Part shown: one piece after another, positions 10,481-23,700 of the stretch
How the letters are laid out: each line of letters begins with the position of its first letter
Position numbering within the stretch: the first letter of the stretch is position 1
Origin: Hyperoodon ampullatus
Lineage: Eukaryota; Chordata; Mammalia; Artiodactyla; Ziphiidae
Direction of reading: 5' to 3'
NCBI GenBank assembly: GCA_949752795.1
Contig: OX457063.1
Span: 68,161,783-68,225,782 of the forward strand
DNA: 64,000 nucleotides
Position numbers and translations under genes: made by a program
Notes under the pieces: generated by a model
Database searches by the model: none
The model's input: the letters and a program-made list of their open reading frames with translations, nothing else
Told to the model about the DNA's origin: nothing

Positions 10481-13400
10481 CCTCTCTGATCACTGCAATG
10501 GCTGATGTTCAGCCATACAAAGGAAGCGAACTTCATGTATTAACTGGAGAGAGAGAGCGTATGGCTTTCAAGGATAAGGGACTGTATCAGAAACAACCAG
10601 CAAGAGCTTAGGTTCAGGTTTTATTATATTTTCAAGGTCCTCACAGTCCTTCACTGATTGAATATTTGATTATCCCAGCATAGTATGATTTTCTCCATTG
10701 AAAGGCTGATATTGAAGTCTGTTCATTTCTTCCTTTATATACAATAAAAACCCTAAGAACTCCAGTGGTTTTGCATCTTCTAGCGTAAGTGTCAAAAGCC
10801 ATCCTAAATGTTTGCAAACTTGCAATTGGAACCTTTCCTTTAGCTTATTTATGCACCAAATATGTTTTTTTCAAAAACAATTTCTCTGCTTCTGTAAGCA
10901 GCCCAAAAGCAATAGACTCCTTTTGTTTGTCTACAAAGTAGCTAAGAACCTTAGATGGCAAACATACCATTGCTTTGCCAAAGAAAAGCAAAATCTGTTT
11001 CTTCCCAAATATCAGGAGTTCATTTTCCCCAGTGCAGCGTGGCAAGCAGTCACAGACTAAGGGATATGCTGTCCCATGTTCTGCACAGATGTCGTAGGTA
11101 GATGAATGTACACGTCTTATATACAGCCATTAGCCCTAGGATAATGGCAGCAAGAATGTTAGCAAGCCTTTGTTTGCCCTTCTCTGTTTTATAAGTTTTC
11201 TTCATGCTTCTCCTTTCCCTTACAGAGCATTGTAAACACATTTGGCACTTGGGGTTTTGTCAAGGCTTTTTTCAGGTTTTTCCTTATATAGATGCTATTC
11301 ATCTATTCTCACAATTCTCTAAAATTTGCAGCATTCTGGTACTTAATATTTACTTTTTAAGGTGTACAGGATACCCACTAATGGAAATTCACATTGTTAG
11401 CAGGTTACAATTTCCTACCTCGATATCTGATAACTGTATTTGTGAGTTTTTTCAGCTCCATGTCTCAGTTTTAAAACATACCATCCTTAATACAGGGTGC
11501 AAACCATCATACATATTAAATGAGTCAAACTGCACCTTCCGCCAATATCAGCATGATACCAGCCTTCCCACCACACCTACCATGAGCAACACTGGCAACC
11601 TAAACAATCCTCCCTAGCTCCCAGCTTTGGGACAAAGAGAGATTCCTGTGGTTGTGCTCAAGTAGGATGAAACTATTAAAGAGTAAAATACCGGAGCTGT
11701 TTCTGATTGTAGAAAGATGATGGGGTCGTTAGCAAGAGATTCTGACATTGACTTTGGTCAAAATTTTGAAAAGTCCTCTTTTCCTCCTCTAAAGTAATAT
11801 CATCACATGATGGTTATTAAGATGATGAAGAAAACACAGGAGCAAAGCAAGGCTAAGAATCCATTAGTCAGTAGTGAGCTCATTTTTTGGTAATAACCAA
11901 CTATCCAGGATCTGTCTACAGCTCTCTCCCTTTGATAGGAGAACTTGACATCTACATTTCCGTACAATAGGGGGCCAGTTTTCAGCTTTTATGTGAAAGT
12001 AACAGAAGTTCCACAAAAAGAGGCAAAATTAAAATTGCTGAATAAGAGAGGCAACCATCCTGCTAAACCTTGTACTCTGAGTAAAGATACAGATAGCTGC
12101 AGAGCTGAGGACAGAAGAATAAGAACTTCCAGGGAGACTTAGCAAGCATCAGGGATTTTATAGGAGGTTTTGCAGGGGAGCAGAGATTCCTGACTCAAGA
12201 ACAAGACACCATCAGCTTAAACATGTCAGAGAAGAGCATTAATTTTCTACAGTGTGATCCCTAGAACCTAAAAATTTAAGAAAACAAGACTAGTTCAGAA
12301 GAGAAATCATTCCCTTACCTACACTGATTACATAGTTTTACCAATTTCTATTAATGGGACATTGGAAATTAATATCACACCTCCACTTGTTATCATTCAA
12401 AGTTTATGCAGTATAACAATATAATTCTCATTCCATTAAACGGCTTCATTACTTCTCAGCCAATCCTTTTGATTATCTTCATAAAGTCATAACTTTTTAA
12501 AACCCTCTAGATATCTCATATCCAAGGTGAGAAGGCTAGGTAAATAATACTTCTTTGACATTGCTGTCCTTACAAAGAGTATTTCTACCAAGAACCTGCT
12601 ACATGGCACTTGGTATACTGACACCGGTTTGAGCCACAGGTGCCATTTTAGCTCACACAACTCTACAAAAGAACAAAGATCATAGATTGCAAATTATTGT
12701 CCATTCCTCTCTCAATGCACAAGTCTAACTGAAGCACTCTCTGTCTACCCATCAAGTGCACAGAGACAGATGCCACCTAGTGTTTCATAGGCTCAAATGC
12801 ATCCCAATTACACTCCTCTGAGTCTAGTTCCATGTTGGGATTATCCAGATATAGGCATGACAAAAGTACTGTGATGTAGTACATGCAAAGAAAATTTAAC
12901 ATGTTATGGTCCTAGTTGTTCCATTAACCAGCTGGATTATGTTGGGCAAAACTCCCAGGTGTCTTGAATTAGTTGCTCTCTACAACCTCTTATAAGTAAC
13001 AGACTCCATTTCAGTTCTGACTAATGCAAAGCCACCCATGGAAATTTAAACTTTTCACATTGAAATCTTGATTTAGAGCAGAACAAAATTCCAGGAAACC
13101 AAACAACACTTTCTGAGGCTAACCTGTGATGTATACTGACTCCACTCTGTAAAGAAGAATGTTTTCTCTATTAATTAATTAACAGACGTGGACTTGAAAC
13201 ACAAGTACACATTAGATCACTCTAGGCAATGGTTTATCATCACGTACAGTAAGGAATAAAAGAAGTAAAGACAGGGTGACCATAACTCTTGGTGGTTTTT
13301 AAAAGACCCCTAACAATTCACTATAAAAAGCATGAGAGCTGCTTAAACTTTCGTCTGATAGTTGGAAGTAGATATAAAAAATGTTCCCCAGTCTTATGTA

Positions 13401-15054
13401 CTAGAGGGGTCTGTAAAATTTCTTTTTAACTAGACCACATGACAATTAAAATCTTTCCCAAAAGAAAAATGAATGGAAAATACAACAAAATATGATACCT
13501 GCTAAATCTTGTTTCTTACCCTGCTAAATCTTTAGCTCATGTTCTGTTCTCAAATAAGTCTTGAAACCTAGAAGGTGGTCAGGCCTATGTCAAGTGGTTT
13601 ATGAAGGCAGACAGCAATATCCTACCCAGGAAATCTGTCTATGGCCTAAGAGACGTGCAATTGATCTGGCCTGCCTGGGGGATGTATTTCCAACCTGCCC
13701 CTCAGTATACGGGATTTGAGTGAACAGTATATGGGACACTGACCTTCAGAAGTATAAACACACATTCGTCTCATGTGGACTAACTCTACAAAATGTGATG
13801 AATCCTGTGCATTAATGATGTGGAAAGTCTATAAACCCACAGAGGACATTTTGTGCTTTGTGTATCTTTTCTCCCTTTCTGTGCTTCTCGGTGTGGAAAT
13901 TGTTCCTAATAACTTGAAACAACTCAAGACAAGCCCTTCAGCCTGACCACAAGCCAAGCTTATCTTGATGTAGGTTGAGCTTCTCTGTCTGCCAGGGCCA
14001 TCCCACATGTCAATTAAGGAAAGCTGCTTATTATGAGGTTTTTTGGTCCTTATCTATCTTGTGTAGAGGCCAATCTCTTCAGGTAACTGAAGCAGGTTCT
14101 GTCATCTCTGAAGACTTAAGAGCTGCTAAGAAGTTGCCTCTCCCCACCTCCTGGCTCTGAATTTTCCTGATGTCAATCACCAGCTTTTCTTCAAGATCAT
14201 GCTTCAGATCCAGTTCCTCCATGTCATTCCATCCTTAATCCCATCTAGGATCAATTCTATTTCTTTAAGAATGAGTGAGATTTCATTTCTCTGAAATGAT
14301 TTAGGTACCAAATGGACTTGATGGCAGAGGAGCCAATGTTCCTGATAGGCTGACTTCCTTCTTCCATTTTCTATGACTCTCCCTGAAGGCCAAGGTCTGT
14401 GAGCTCCAATGGACTTGTGAATTCTTTGGGAAGACCTAGCCACAGACTGTACTCTATAAAATAAATGTCTTTGTGTCCTAAAAACCAATTATCAGATCAC
14501 TCTTCAGGGTTCTTTCTTCAAGTTAAATAGCCCAAATACTTTGTATTCACTTTTCCCTGTCCTATTTTCTTCTGCTTTCTTTTAAGTCTTCTTATATCCT
14601 GTCATTTTACAGTGTGGATTCTACAAGTCAGATACACTTCGGCACTAAGTGAAACTGACATTAATCAGTCACTTCCAAATATTTATTATTTCTGCATATC
14701 ACATGCACATCATACTATATAAACAGTATCATTCTTACTTTGTTAACCCCAGGAGAAATTTGCCAAGGCCAGGAAAACCCATAGCCCATTGCGACTTTTC
14801 ATTTCTTTCTTGCTATGCTTAGTCATCAGCCTTCAGGTCATTGTATATGGGCTTTCTGTCCCATTACATGTTGGAAAATGCCACACTCATTCTCACAGTG
14901 TCCTTGTCAATATGAACAGGGAGTGGGTGGCCACTGACCTGAGACTTAGTATATTATCAAGGACATAGAATATCACAGATAACTCTTGCAAGATGTTACT
15001 GTTTGTGATTTTGTGATTTCAATAATCTAAAGGGTGATTTTATTAGAAAGGCTA
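10481..15054. other. long unclassified noncoding stretch
   Basis: About 4.6 kb with no recognised repeat, exon or RNA gene. The longest open frame (11204-11617, plus, 137 codons) has no recognisable domain, no low-complexity repeat and no splice context. Its Cys/Phe/His-rich composition is what AT-rich noncoding DNA gives, so it is not called as a gene. The lack of identifiable repeats makes this a candidate for conserved noncoding elements. Confidence 0.5.
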
Positions 15055-15235
15055 AGGGCTTTCACATTTATGACCTCTTTCGTTCTCATAGCCTCACTTT
15101 GATGTAGGCTGAGCAAGGCAATATAGTATCATCAACTTTTTACAAATGCAAAAATTGAGGCTCAGAGCAATTAGTGATTTGCTTATTGTCTACTAGTAGA
15201 AACGCAAGTTACAATAAGAACTCAGAATTTACAGT
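15055..15235 (-). mobile_element. MIR SINE
   Basis: Reverse-complement MIR core: 'ctcatagcctcactttgatgta', 'tgcaaaaattgaggctcaga', then a diverged 'ttgcttattgtctactagtag' block. It is old and strongly diverged. Confidence 0.7.
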
Positions 15236-15494
15236 TCTTTAGGAATCATCATTCTATACCAGGGTTTTCAAATTTTGTTCAGTGGGAGCTCTAAGGGCTT
15301 CTGGGAGCTCACTCAGAGACCTACCACAAGGGAAAGAGGCGGCCAAGTGGCCGGTGCTTTATGCCCCAGCCCCTGCTTTGATCAAGGCTGTTCTACATGC
15401 ATCTATCTTATCACTTGGGTTTCTGTTCAATCTTTAGTTTAAAAGATTTCTGCTTAGAAGTATATGCATTATTTTAAAAAGAACATGAAGGTAG

Positions 15495-15918
15495 GGGCTT
15501 CCCTGGTGGCGCAGTGGTTAAGAATCCATCTGCCAATGCAGGGGACATGGGTTCAAGCCCTGGTCTGGGAAGATCCCACAAGCTGTGGAGCAACTAAGCC
15601 CGTGCGCCACAACTACTGAGCCTGCACTCTAGAGCCCGTGAGCCACAACTACTGAGCCCATGTGTCACAACTACTAAAGCTCACGTGCCTAGAGCCCCGT
15701 GGTCTGCAGCAAGAGAAGCCACCACAATGAGAAGCCCACGCACCACAACGAAGAGTAGCCCCCACTCGCCGCAACTAGAGAAAGCCCGCATGCAGCAACA
15801 AAGACCCAGTGCAGCCAAAAATAAATAAAAAAAATAAATAATTTTTAAAAAGAAGAAAGAAAATCCACCACAGGGTTGCCTTTACACCTGTGTCAAAAAT
15901 AAATTAAAAAAAAAAACC
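15495..15918 (+). mobile_element. CHR-1 type SINE with extra 3' segment, perfect TSD
   Basis: The head 'gggcttccctggtggcgcag' carries a pol III A box (tggcgcagtgg) and a B box (ggttcaagccc) derived from a tRNA. The body has the repeated 'cacaactactgagcc' modules of the roughly 330-bp CHR-1 type and ends 'gcagccaaaaataaataaa'. After this A-rich tail comes a non-SINE stretch (15863-15894) and a second A-rich tail (15895-15916). The whole 424 bp lies between identical 13-bp copies of aacatgaaggtag at 15482-15494 and 15919-15931, so everything between arrived in one event. Confidence 0.93.
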
Positions 15919-15931
15919 AACATGAAGGTAG

Positions 15932-18900
15932 TAGGGGCCATGAGGATGAATGGACCCAAAGAAGAAAAAATAAGCTAAGACATGAGTGATTAGGGATCAC
16001 TGAATGTTCAACTAGTGCCCGCTCAAGTTTCTGTCTGGCAGCAGCCCTGATCATCAATAGGTGATCCCTCCTCACAGAATAATAAAGGTGCAGCAGACAC
16101 TGTTCCTACCCTTAATGAATGTGACATCCTCTGAGAAAATGGGACAGCTACATACAAAAATGCACAGACACATATGACACGATTATGCTAACATATACGA
16201 GACAATAATGGTTCAGAAAGCTCTAGTGCTGGCATGACGCTGCAGCAGCCACAGCAAAACCCCATCCAGCTCGCTCACTCTGCTACTGTCAGTTGTGTCA
16301 CTCCTCACAAGGGACAGAGCATTTTAAAGAGAGGACTCTGCCAAGGGAAAAGGCAAGGTTGAAGAGAAGGAAGTGATTGTTCATGGTTCAGGGTGAGTCT
16401 TCAGTGAAGGAGACAGTTTAGAATGAGACCGCTCCCCTTGATGGTTCATGTCTGTCCACACAGGCACACACGCATCCCTTAGCACATGACCGCCACACCT
16501 GAGAGCCAGGAAGATCTCTGGTGAAGCAATGGAGCTTAAGCTGTAGAGCCACTTACATGCATGGACCCCCTCCAAGGCCCTGGGAGAGATGCTAGCAATG
16601 TGTTTTTGTAAAATTTGCCAAAAGTGACGTTTTTTGTTTGGGGTTTTTTTTTTTTTTTTTTTTTAGCCACAATTGTTTTGGCGATTGGATCTTTCCATTT
16701 GGACTTCATCATACTTCCCTCATGTCAGGTGGCACTGGAGTGGCTATGGGCTTTTGTCATATCCAGCTAAGAGGAAGTTGAGTTGAGAAACATTTAATTT
16801 GGTTTAATGAGATATGTTTATGTGGCTCACAATTGCTTCTTTATATAGTAAGTTTATTCCTGGCTATCCCATTCTAGGAATGGCTTCCAGAAGTACTTGT
16901 ATCGCCCTCTGAGGCAAACTATAAGAGCCCAGTCTAGAGGTCATATTAAGATATGCTTGTTCATACAGCACCAAACACTTAGAAGTATGTGGGAAATAGA
17001 GAAAAAAAACAAGTCTTGAATCGTATAGAACCAAAAGCTAATCTGTAGAAAATTTTTCCAATCATCATATGGGCAAAATTTTAAGTAGAGGATTCATTTA
17101 CCATCCTCATCAAAACAGAAGCTCTCACCTATTGGGAAAGATTCAATAATGCTGAGTATATAACTGTAGGTGAACCATATTTTTTTCTGGGAATTATGTG
17201 AAATTGAATTTGTCAGCAGTCTTATGTATGTTTGAAGGGCACAGTCTTGGATTAGTACTACACAGTAGTACATTTTATGTATGGTCATACTTAAGCATCC
17301 CAACTATCAAACTATCAAACAAATTTTAATCAACCATGTTAAAGGAAACACTGAATTATCTTCACATCTCCTCTGTAGAAAATATTACAAAATCAGTTCA
17401 CATGAAAAAGCAATCAAAAACTAATCAGCCAAATGTAAACAAAATTGTACTGTAAAGACGTGTCAGGCAGTTATAATTTAAAATATGATGATGTTTTTCT
17501 AGATATAATTACACTTGTAGTTATTTGTCAGTTTTTAATTATAATTTGTTTAATTACTCTTCTCATTCCAGGTAAATACCATCTTTGATTCTCATTATGT
17601 ATTCTTTTAATATTCTATTATTTCTTAAAGGGTTCCAAAACTGTATAAGCTTCTGGCCTACAAATCCTAGATTTTCTCATGGGAGTGACATTTGAGGTAA
17701 ATTATGCTGGGAAGACTTTGTACCTCAAAGCTATTCAATATAAACTTCATAAACACAGTAAAGATTAAATATTATGATTTTCTTCCGTGTCTAAACTTTC
17801 TATCTGCTTGAGAACTCTCCTTCTACACAGCACTTAGAGCAAAACTGCAAGAGTCTTCATGATTTATACTACTGTCTTCTTCTTCTAGAAAAAGATGAAT
17901 CATGGTTCTAATTTTTATTTTTATCACCACTCTTTGTTCAGCCTCACAAACGATTTGAAAAGCACAATCATTCTTGCAAAAAAATTCAGAATCATTGCCA
18001 AATGAAAATGATTCATGTTTCACCAAAAAGGAAAAAAACAATGCATTATGAACAATAAAACCTCTGTAAGCATAAAATTCATGAATCCATTTCTCAAAAA
18101 TCTATTTTGCCAGACTATTCATGCCTTTAATTTAAGGAAGTAGTAGTCATATATTTTAAGTTTTCACATGCATATCATTTACTAAATTTACATCAAATAT
18201 AATATAATGTATCTCCAACATAGTATCTAAGTATGAAAGTCAGTATTTTAATATAATTGCCCATTTATATTAAAAGCCTCTTATAAAAATCTTTCCCCTT
18301 CTGTAATATCTCTTTTTTCCCAATGAGAATAATAGTCATAATTACAGAGTAGTAACACATGACAGATAATGTTCCAATTTTAGAAAATTAGCTCTTTCTT
18401 AGCCTTGCAATGAAACCCTTTTTATCTGACTTTGGTATCGGTGTCGTATAGAATGAGGGTACTATTTGGCTTTTCAGGGTAAAGAGACAAAATTGTTATA
18501 TTAGCTAACACTGATGGTACTCAAAAAAAAAAAAAGATAACTAAAGAAAATGGTTTTGTTCAACGTGAAGCAGCTTTTTAAAATCACACTTTAAGCCACT
18601 ACTTAAATTAAAATCAAGTTTTATAGTCACAGCACATTGAATTTTTTCTTCTGGTAAATCTGGATGTCCAATGCGCTATTTCAAAATATTTCTTGACATT
18701 GTGTAAGTCTAGTAGTATATCCAGTCTGTTCATCAAATGGTTTAAAATTTAGTCTCCAACTCCTCAAACCAGGTTATCTAGAATATCTGAATGTCAATAA
18801 TAATATAGTGAAACAAGCCCTGGCCAGTGTGTCCATGCCCAGGCTACCACTGCACAACCTCTTACTAAGCCTCAATTTGTCTGTAAAGTAGGAAGTGGGC

Positions 18901-18984
18901 AGGGTTGGTTAAACAAGGGTGGTTATTTTATTTTATTTTATTTTTTAAGGACTTATTTATTTTTAGTAACTATCCATCACCGTG
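15932..18984. other. unclassified AT-rich noncoding DNA
   Basis: No gene recognised. There is a 21-base T-run at 16644-16664, an A-run near 18522-18535 and (TTTTA)n-like sequence at 18921-18947. From about 17000 to 18700 the sequence is notably AT-rich with many stops in all frames. Confidence 0.5.
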
Positions 18985-19305
18985 AATAAATCCATATTCT
19001 CTTTAATTCTCACAATAACCTTGGGAAGTAGTTATTATTTTCTCCATTTTGAAAATGAGGAAACTGAGTCTCAGAGAAAGGGAAGAAAACCAGTAGAAAA
19101 CTCCCATTTGTTAAGACTGATAGAGACTTTGCTTGTTATTGCAGTTACTCCTTTACAAACAACTCAGTCAGATCTTAACCCTACTGAATAGGGAACTTGG
19201 TCTCAGCAAGGCAAAGTCACATTGCTATGAAGTGGCAAGTTGGGCTTTGAATCAACGTTGCCTTGACTGCAAGCCTTGGGGTCTTTCTCACTACAGGGCT
19301 GCTTC
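18985..19305 (-). mobile_element. MIR-derived sequence, possibly interrupted or duplicated
   Basis: 'aattctcacaataaccttgg' and 'tgaggaaactgagtctcaga' (to about 19080) are the MIR core. The other arm, 'ggcaaagtcacattgctatg' with 'aagtggcaagttgggctttg', appears only after about 110 bp of different sequence, ending at 'ctcactacagggctgc'. The L1 at 19306 starts immediately after it. Confidence 0.65.
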
Positions 19306-19551
19306 CCCTTTTTTTTCTTTATTGTGGTAAGAACACTTAAAATGAGATCTGCCTTCTTAACCAACTTTTAAGTGCACAACACAGTATTATTAACTGTAGG
19401 CATATTGTTATACAGAGGATCTCTAAAACCTAACATCTTGCATGACTGAAACCTGTACCCACTGAGCAACAGTTACCCATTTCCCTCCTCCCAGCCCTTG
19501 ATACCTACTATTCTACTCTCTGTTTCCATGAGTTTGACTATTTTGGATACC

Positions 19552-20655
19552 TCATACAAATGGAATCATGCAGTATTTGTCCTGTGACTGGCTTATTTCA
19601 CTTAGCATAAAGTCCATAATGTCCATCCATGTTACCACAAATGGCAGGATTTCCTTCTTCTTTAAGGCTGAATAATATTCCATTATATGTATATACCACA
19701 TTTTCTTTGTCCATTCATCTGTTGATAGATATTTAGGTTGTTTCCATATCTTAACTATTGTGAAAATGCTGCAGTGAACATGCGAGTTCAGACAGCTCTT
19801 CAAGATTCTGGTTTCAATTACTTTGGATATATACCAAGAAGTGGGATTGCTGGATTTTATGGCAGTTCTATTTTTAATTTTTTGAGGAACCTCTATACTG
19901 TTTTCCACAGTGGCTGCATGATTTTACATTCCCATTGACAGTATACAAGTATTCTTCACATTGACAGCCATACTTGTTTTTTGGTTTGGGGGTTTTTTTG
20001 ATAGTAGCCATTCTGACAAGTATGAGGTGATATCTCATTGTGGTTTTGATTTTCATTTCCCCTGATAATTAGTGATGTTGAGCATCTTTCACATATCTGT
20101 TGGTCATTTTTATGTCTTCTTTAGAGAAATGTCTGTTAAAGTCCCTCGCTCACTTTTTAATTGGGTTATTTGGTTTTTAACCATTAAGTTGTAGGAATTT
20201 CTTATATATCTTGGATATTAATCCCTTATCAAATATATGGTTTGCAAATATTTTCTCCCATTACATGGGTGTCTTTTCATTCTGTGGATTATTTCCTTTG
20301 CTGTGTAGAAGCTTTTTCATTTGCTGTCATCCACTGTCTACTTTTGTTTTTGTTGCCAGTGCTTTTGGAATTATACCCAAAAAACCATTACCAAGACCAA
20401 TGTCATGAAGCTTTTTCACTATGTTTTCTTCTAGGAATTTTACAGTTTTGGGTCTTACATTTAAATCTTTAATCCATTTTGAGTTGATTTTTGTGTATGG
20501 TGAAAGGTAAAGGTCCAATTTCATTCTTTTGCATGTGTATATCCAGTTTTTCCAGTACCATCTGTTGAAGAGACTATCTTTTCCCCATTGTGTATTCTTG
20601 GCACCCAAAGTTGACCATATATACATGGGTTTATTTCTCGGCTCTATATTCCACA
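19552..20655 (-). pseudogene. L1 ORF2 C-terminal remnant (direct part)
   Basis: ORF2p is the L1 endonuclease and reverse transcriptase. The open piece 19552-19908 contains '[20 protein letters not shown]' followed by 'MEYYSALKKKEIL', the conserved ORF2 C-terminal block. 19874-20056 carries the Cys-rich segment and 20327-20656 the region with 'KRMKLDLYLSPYTKINSKWI'. Multiple frameshifts make it nonfunctional. Confidence 0.85.
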
Positions 20656-21482
20656 TTTTTTCATGATAAAAACTCTCAATAACTTAGGTATAGAAGTTAT
20701 CTTTAGAGGTATAAAATTCAAATAAGAAAAGTCCACAGCAAACATCATACTCATTGGAAAAAACTGAAAGCTTTTCCTATAAGATGAGGAACAAAGGCAA
20801 GGATGCCCACTCTTGCTACTCCTATTCAACACAGTACTGAAATCCTAGCCAGAGCAATTAGGCAAGAAAAAGAAATAAAAGATATTCAGATAGGAAAGGA
20901 AGAAGTAAATTTATCCCTGTTTGCAGATAACATGATCTTATATGTAGAAAACTCTACAGATGCCAAATAAAACTGTTAGAACTAATAAATAAATTCAATA
21001 AAGTTGCAGGATACAAAATCAACATTCAAAACTCAATTGCATTTTTATATACTAAAAATGAACTATCCAAAGAGGAACTAAAAGACAATTCCATTTCTAA
21101 TAGAAACAAAAGAATAAAATACTTTGGAATAAACACTTAACAAAGGAGGTGAAAGACTTGTACAATGAAAACTACAAAACACTGAAAAAGACAAACAAAT
21201 GGAAAGACACCCAGTGTTCACGTATTGGAAGACTTAATATTGTTAAAGTGTCCATACTACCCAAAGCTATCCACAGATTCAATGCAAGCCCTAAAAAATC
21301 CCAATGGTATTTTTCACAGAACTAGAAAAGGCAATCCTGAAATTCATATGGAGGCATGGAACACCCCAAGTAGCCAAAGCAATATTAAGAAAGAAGAACA
21401 AAACTGGAGTCATCACACTGATTTCAAAATATATCACAAAGTTCCACTAACTAAAACAATATGGTACTGGCATAATAATATC
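20656..21482 (+). pseudogene. L1 ORF2 reverse-transcriptase remnant (inverted part)
   Basis: Plus-strand sequence contains the region around 'caaggatgcccactcttgct' (the QGCPLS motif) and, near 20915, 'ctgtttgcagataacatgat', where the usual FADD metal-binding motif reads FADN (second Asp changed). The frame is broken repeatedly. An open piece at 21225-21521 is only part of it, out of context. Confidence 0.8.
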
Positions 21483-22827
21483 TTCTCAAATCAATTTTTC
21501 TCTCAGCTCTCTTCCAGTTAGATAAATGGACCAAAGAAAGTGAGTGGATTGCCTAACCACCAAAGATATTTCAATGTTCCCCCACAAAAAAGCTCCAATT
21601 TGACTTGTGAGGATATGTTTACCAGAGCATTTCCATCAGGCCAAAAGTGGGTTGGGAGGAAGAAAATTATTAATAGGCCTCAACTGCATTCAAGCTCTGA
21701 TGGCCCAGAGAAATCATGAATATCATTTTGGAGCCAGGACTTCATAAGAATAATTAATTTTTAACAATATCACTAATGCAAGACTTAAAGGAATGTTTTT
21801 TAACACATAAACCTGGAAAAAATGGAACGTGAGTGCATATCAACATCAAAATGCTCTAATTAGCAGTCTCACTGAATGAACTATTTCAGCCATACTAGAA
21901 ATTACATCAGTTCCTTTATCAAGAAATTTTACAACAACTTTTCCAGGAAATAGTCTTGCTTAACAAACCAAGATATGCAATGTCTTTTTTCCAATATCAA
22001 GCGGATTCAGTGGCAGCCCCAAATCATGGACGAGAAACTGGCCCAGTCCACTTCGTAGACCAATATCTAAACAGCCCAAACAACCTTAGCCTGCCACATC
22101 CTCTTCTCTGGGCAGAAGAACTGGATTAAGTTTCACTATCAACAGTTTACTAAAAAATGAACAACCGAGTGTCTGAAAATTAGCCAAAAGGACCATTAAA
22201 AAAACTGACAGGTATATTATTGGCCCCAAGAATAAAAACATAAAGTAAGCCAAAAAGAATACTTGAAATATGAGCAGCTTAGAGACAGACTTGTTATGCC
22301 AGACCTATGACAAAGGTACAAGTGAAAAAACCTGAATATTCTACTTATAATCTAAACATGGGGATTTATCAAAACCAGACACACTTTTGACTACTGAGAT
22401 TAGTTTGAATGATTAAATATTCCCTCTTCTTTGGGAGCAGAGAGTAGCTTCTGTTTCACTATGGCATGAAATGTAATGTAACAAGGACTTAATTAAGTGG
22501 AGAATGTCATTCTTCCCAGATGAATCTGCATTATGGGAGGACATAAAGGGTTCTGTCACTTGTCACTCTCTTGTAGTCTGTGGGCAAATTCCTGAAATAT
22601 TAATATATCCTTAGTTGCATGAATGAATCAGAAAGTTGAGAGCCCTGTCTTAAGATGGAGAAATAAAATTCTACATTTTTGTGCCTATTTGATTATAATA
22701 TCTTACCAAGAGCACCTGCCACAGCATCTGTTTGACAATAACAAAATACCCAGGTTTGCTCTTTGTATTTTTCCTGTTAGTTTCAGCTGCTCCCTAAGCC
22801 ATAAAACCAGAAATAAATCAGTTTAAA
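21483..22827. other. unclassified noncoding DNA
   Basis: About 1.3 kb between the inverted L1 and a CHR-2 SINE. No repeat or gene is recognised. Confidence 0.5.
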
Positions 22828-22838
22828 AGATAAGCTTG

Positions 22839-23048
22839 GGCTTCCCTTGTGGCGCAGTGGTTGAGAGTCCGCCTGCTGATGCAGGGGACGCGGGTTCGTG
22901 CCCTGGTCCGGGAGGATCCCACATGCTGCGGAGCAGCTGGGCCCGTGAGCCATGGCCGCTGAGCCTGCGCGTCCGGAGCCTGTGCTCCGCAGCGGGAGAG
23001 GCCACAGCAGTGAGAGGCCTGCGTACCGCAAAAAAAAAAAAAAAAAAA
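22839..23048 (+). mobile_element. CHR-2 type SINE, near full length
   Basis: tRNA-derived head with A box tggcgcagtgg and B box-like ggttcgtgccc. The CHR-2 body 'gagccatggccgctgagcct' leads to 'gaggcctgcgtaccgc' and a pure A tail. It is flanked by the TSD agataagcttg at 22828-22838 and 23049-23059. Its CpG content and pure tail suggest a fairly young copy. Open frames crossing it on both strands are artefacts of its GC-rich body. Confidence 0.95.
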
Positions 23049-23059
23049 AGATAAGCTTG

Positions 23060-23689
23060 AGGTTCTGAAACAGAAGAGAAAGGAACCAATGAGATCGTGA
23101 AGCAAAGAGATATAGAGGACAAAGCTAGCAATCAAAAGCTGAATCCAAGAGGAAATGAGGGTTTGGGGAGCCTTTCATTTCTAGATAACCAATTCAATCT
23201 GTCAATGATATGTCCCTGTTATGCTGTTGCTAGAAATTGCCACCAACTGACAGATACCTGGTGGATGCTAAAATTCTGTTGTCTGATCTACTTCTGGGGA
23301 AAATCTGAGCCAACCTTTCCTTCTTACCTCTAGCACACAGTCGTCTTTTCCCAGAGTCCCCTTAGCAGATCGGATATCTGGACTCAAGGAAAAACTGCCA
23401 CAGATATAATGTATAACCACCCTCATCATATATGAAATGTGTTCTTTCCTCTAGAGGGCTGATATATTCTATTACAACCTTCTTACTCACCTAAGATTGT
23501 ATCAAAAATGTCTGTCTCCTTGACAAAGGCAGACCATGTGGGTTCCCATTTATCCCTCTTCTTACTCAAATTAATTTCTACTCCCTAAAATGGAATGCAT
23601 TTTACATGAGCCCCCAGGCTGCTGTAGAAAATAAGACCACAACACAGAAACTAAACTAAGACCTGGTTGATTTACCAAAACCTACTGTC
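23060..23689. other. unclassified noncoding DNA
   Basis: 630 bp between a SINE and an L1. No recognised gene or repeat. Confidence 0.5.
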
Positions 23690-23700
23690 CTAGTTCCTTT

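Larger units (their letters stand above)
19306..21482 (-). mobile_element. old L1 (L1MA/B-like) with 5' inversion
   Basis: 19306-20655 reads as L1 on the minus strand: an A-rich end, a 3'UTR with 'gagtttgactattttggata', then the ORF2 C-terminal region. At about 20656 the orientation flips, and 20656-21482 is plus-strand L1 covering the reverse transcriptase palm and downstream ORF2. The inverted piece stops at 'tggtactggcat' and the direct piece starts about 30-40 bases further along ORF2, so the two halves are nearly contiguous in the parent element. This is the classic twin-priming product. No clear TSD was found. Confidence 0.85.

Noticed and set aside
11204..11617. 137-codon open frame on the plus strand
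   Set aside because: No domain, no codon-use signal visible and no splice or promoter context; one such frame is expected in this length of DNA.
15495..15585. tRNA gene
   Set aside because: The A and B boxes belong to the tRNA-derived head of a SINE; there is no mature tRNA fold or proper 3' end.
22783..23135. Overlapping frames of 72-105 codons on both strands
   Set aside because: All cross the CHR-2 SINE at 22839-23048; the same frames recur at every CHR-2 copy in the window.
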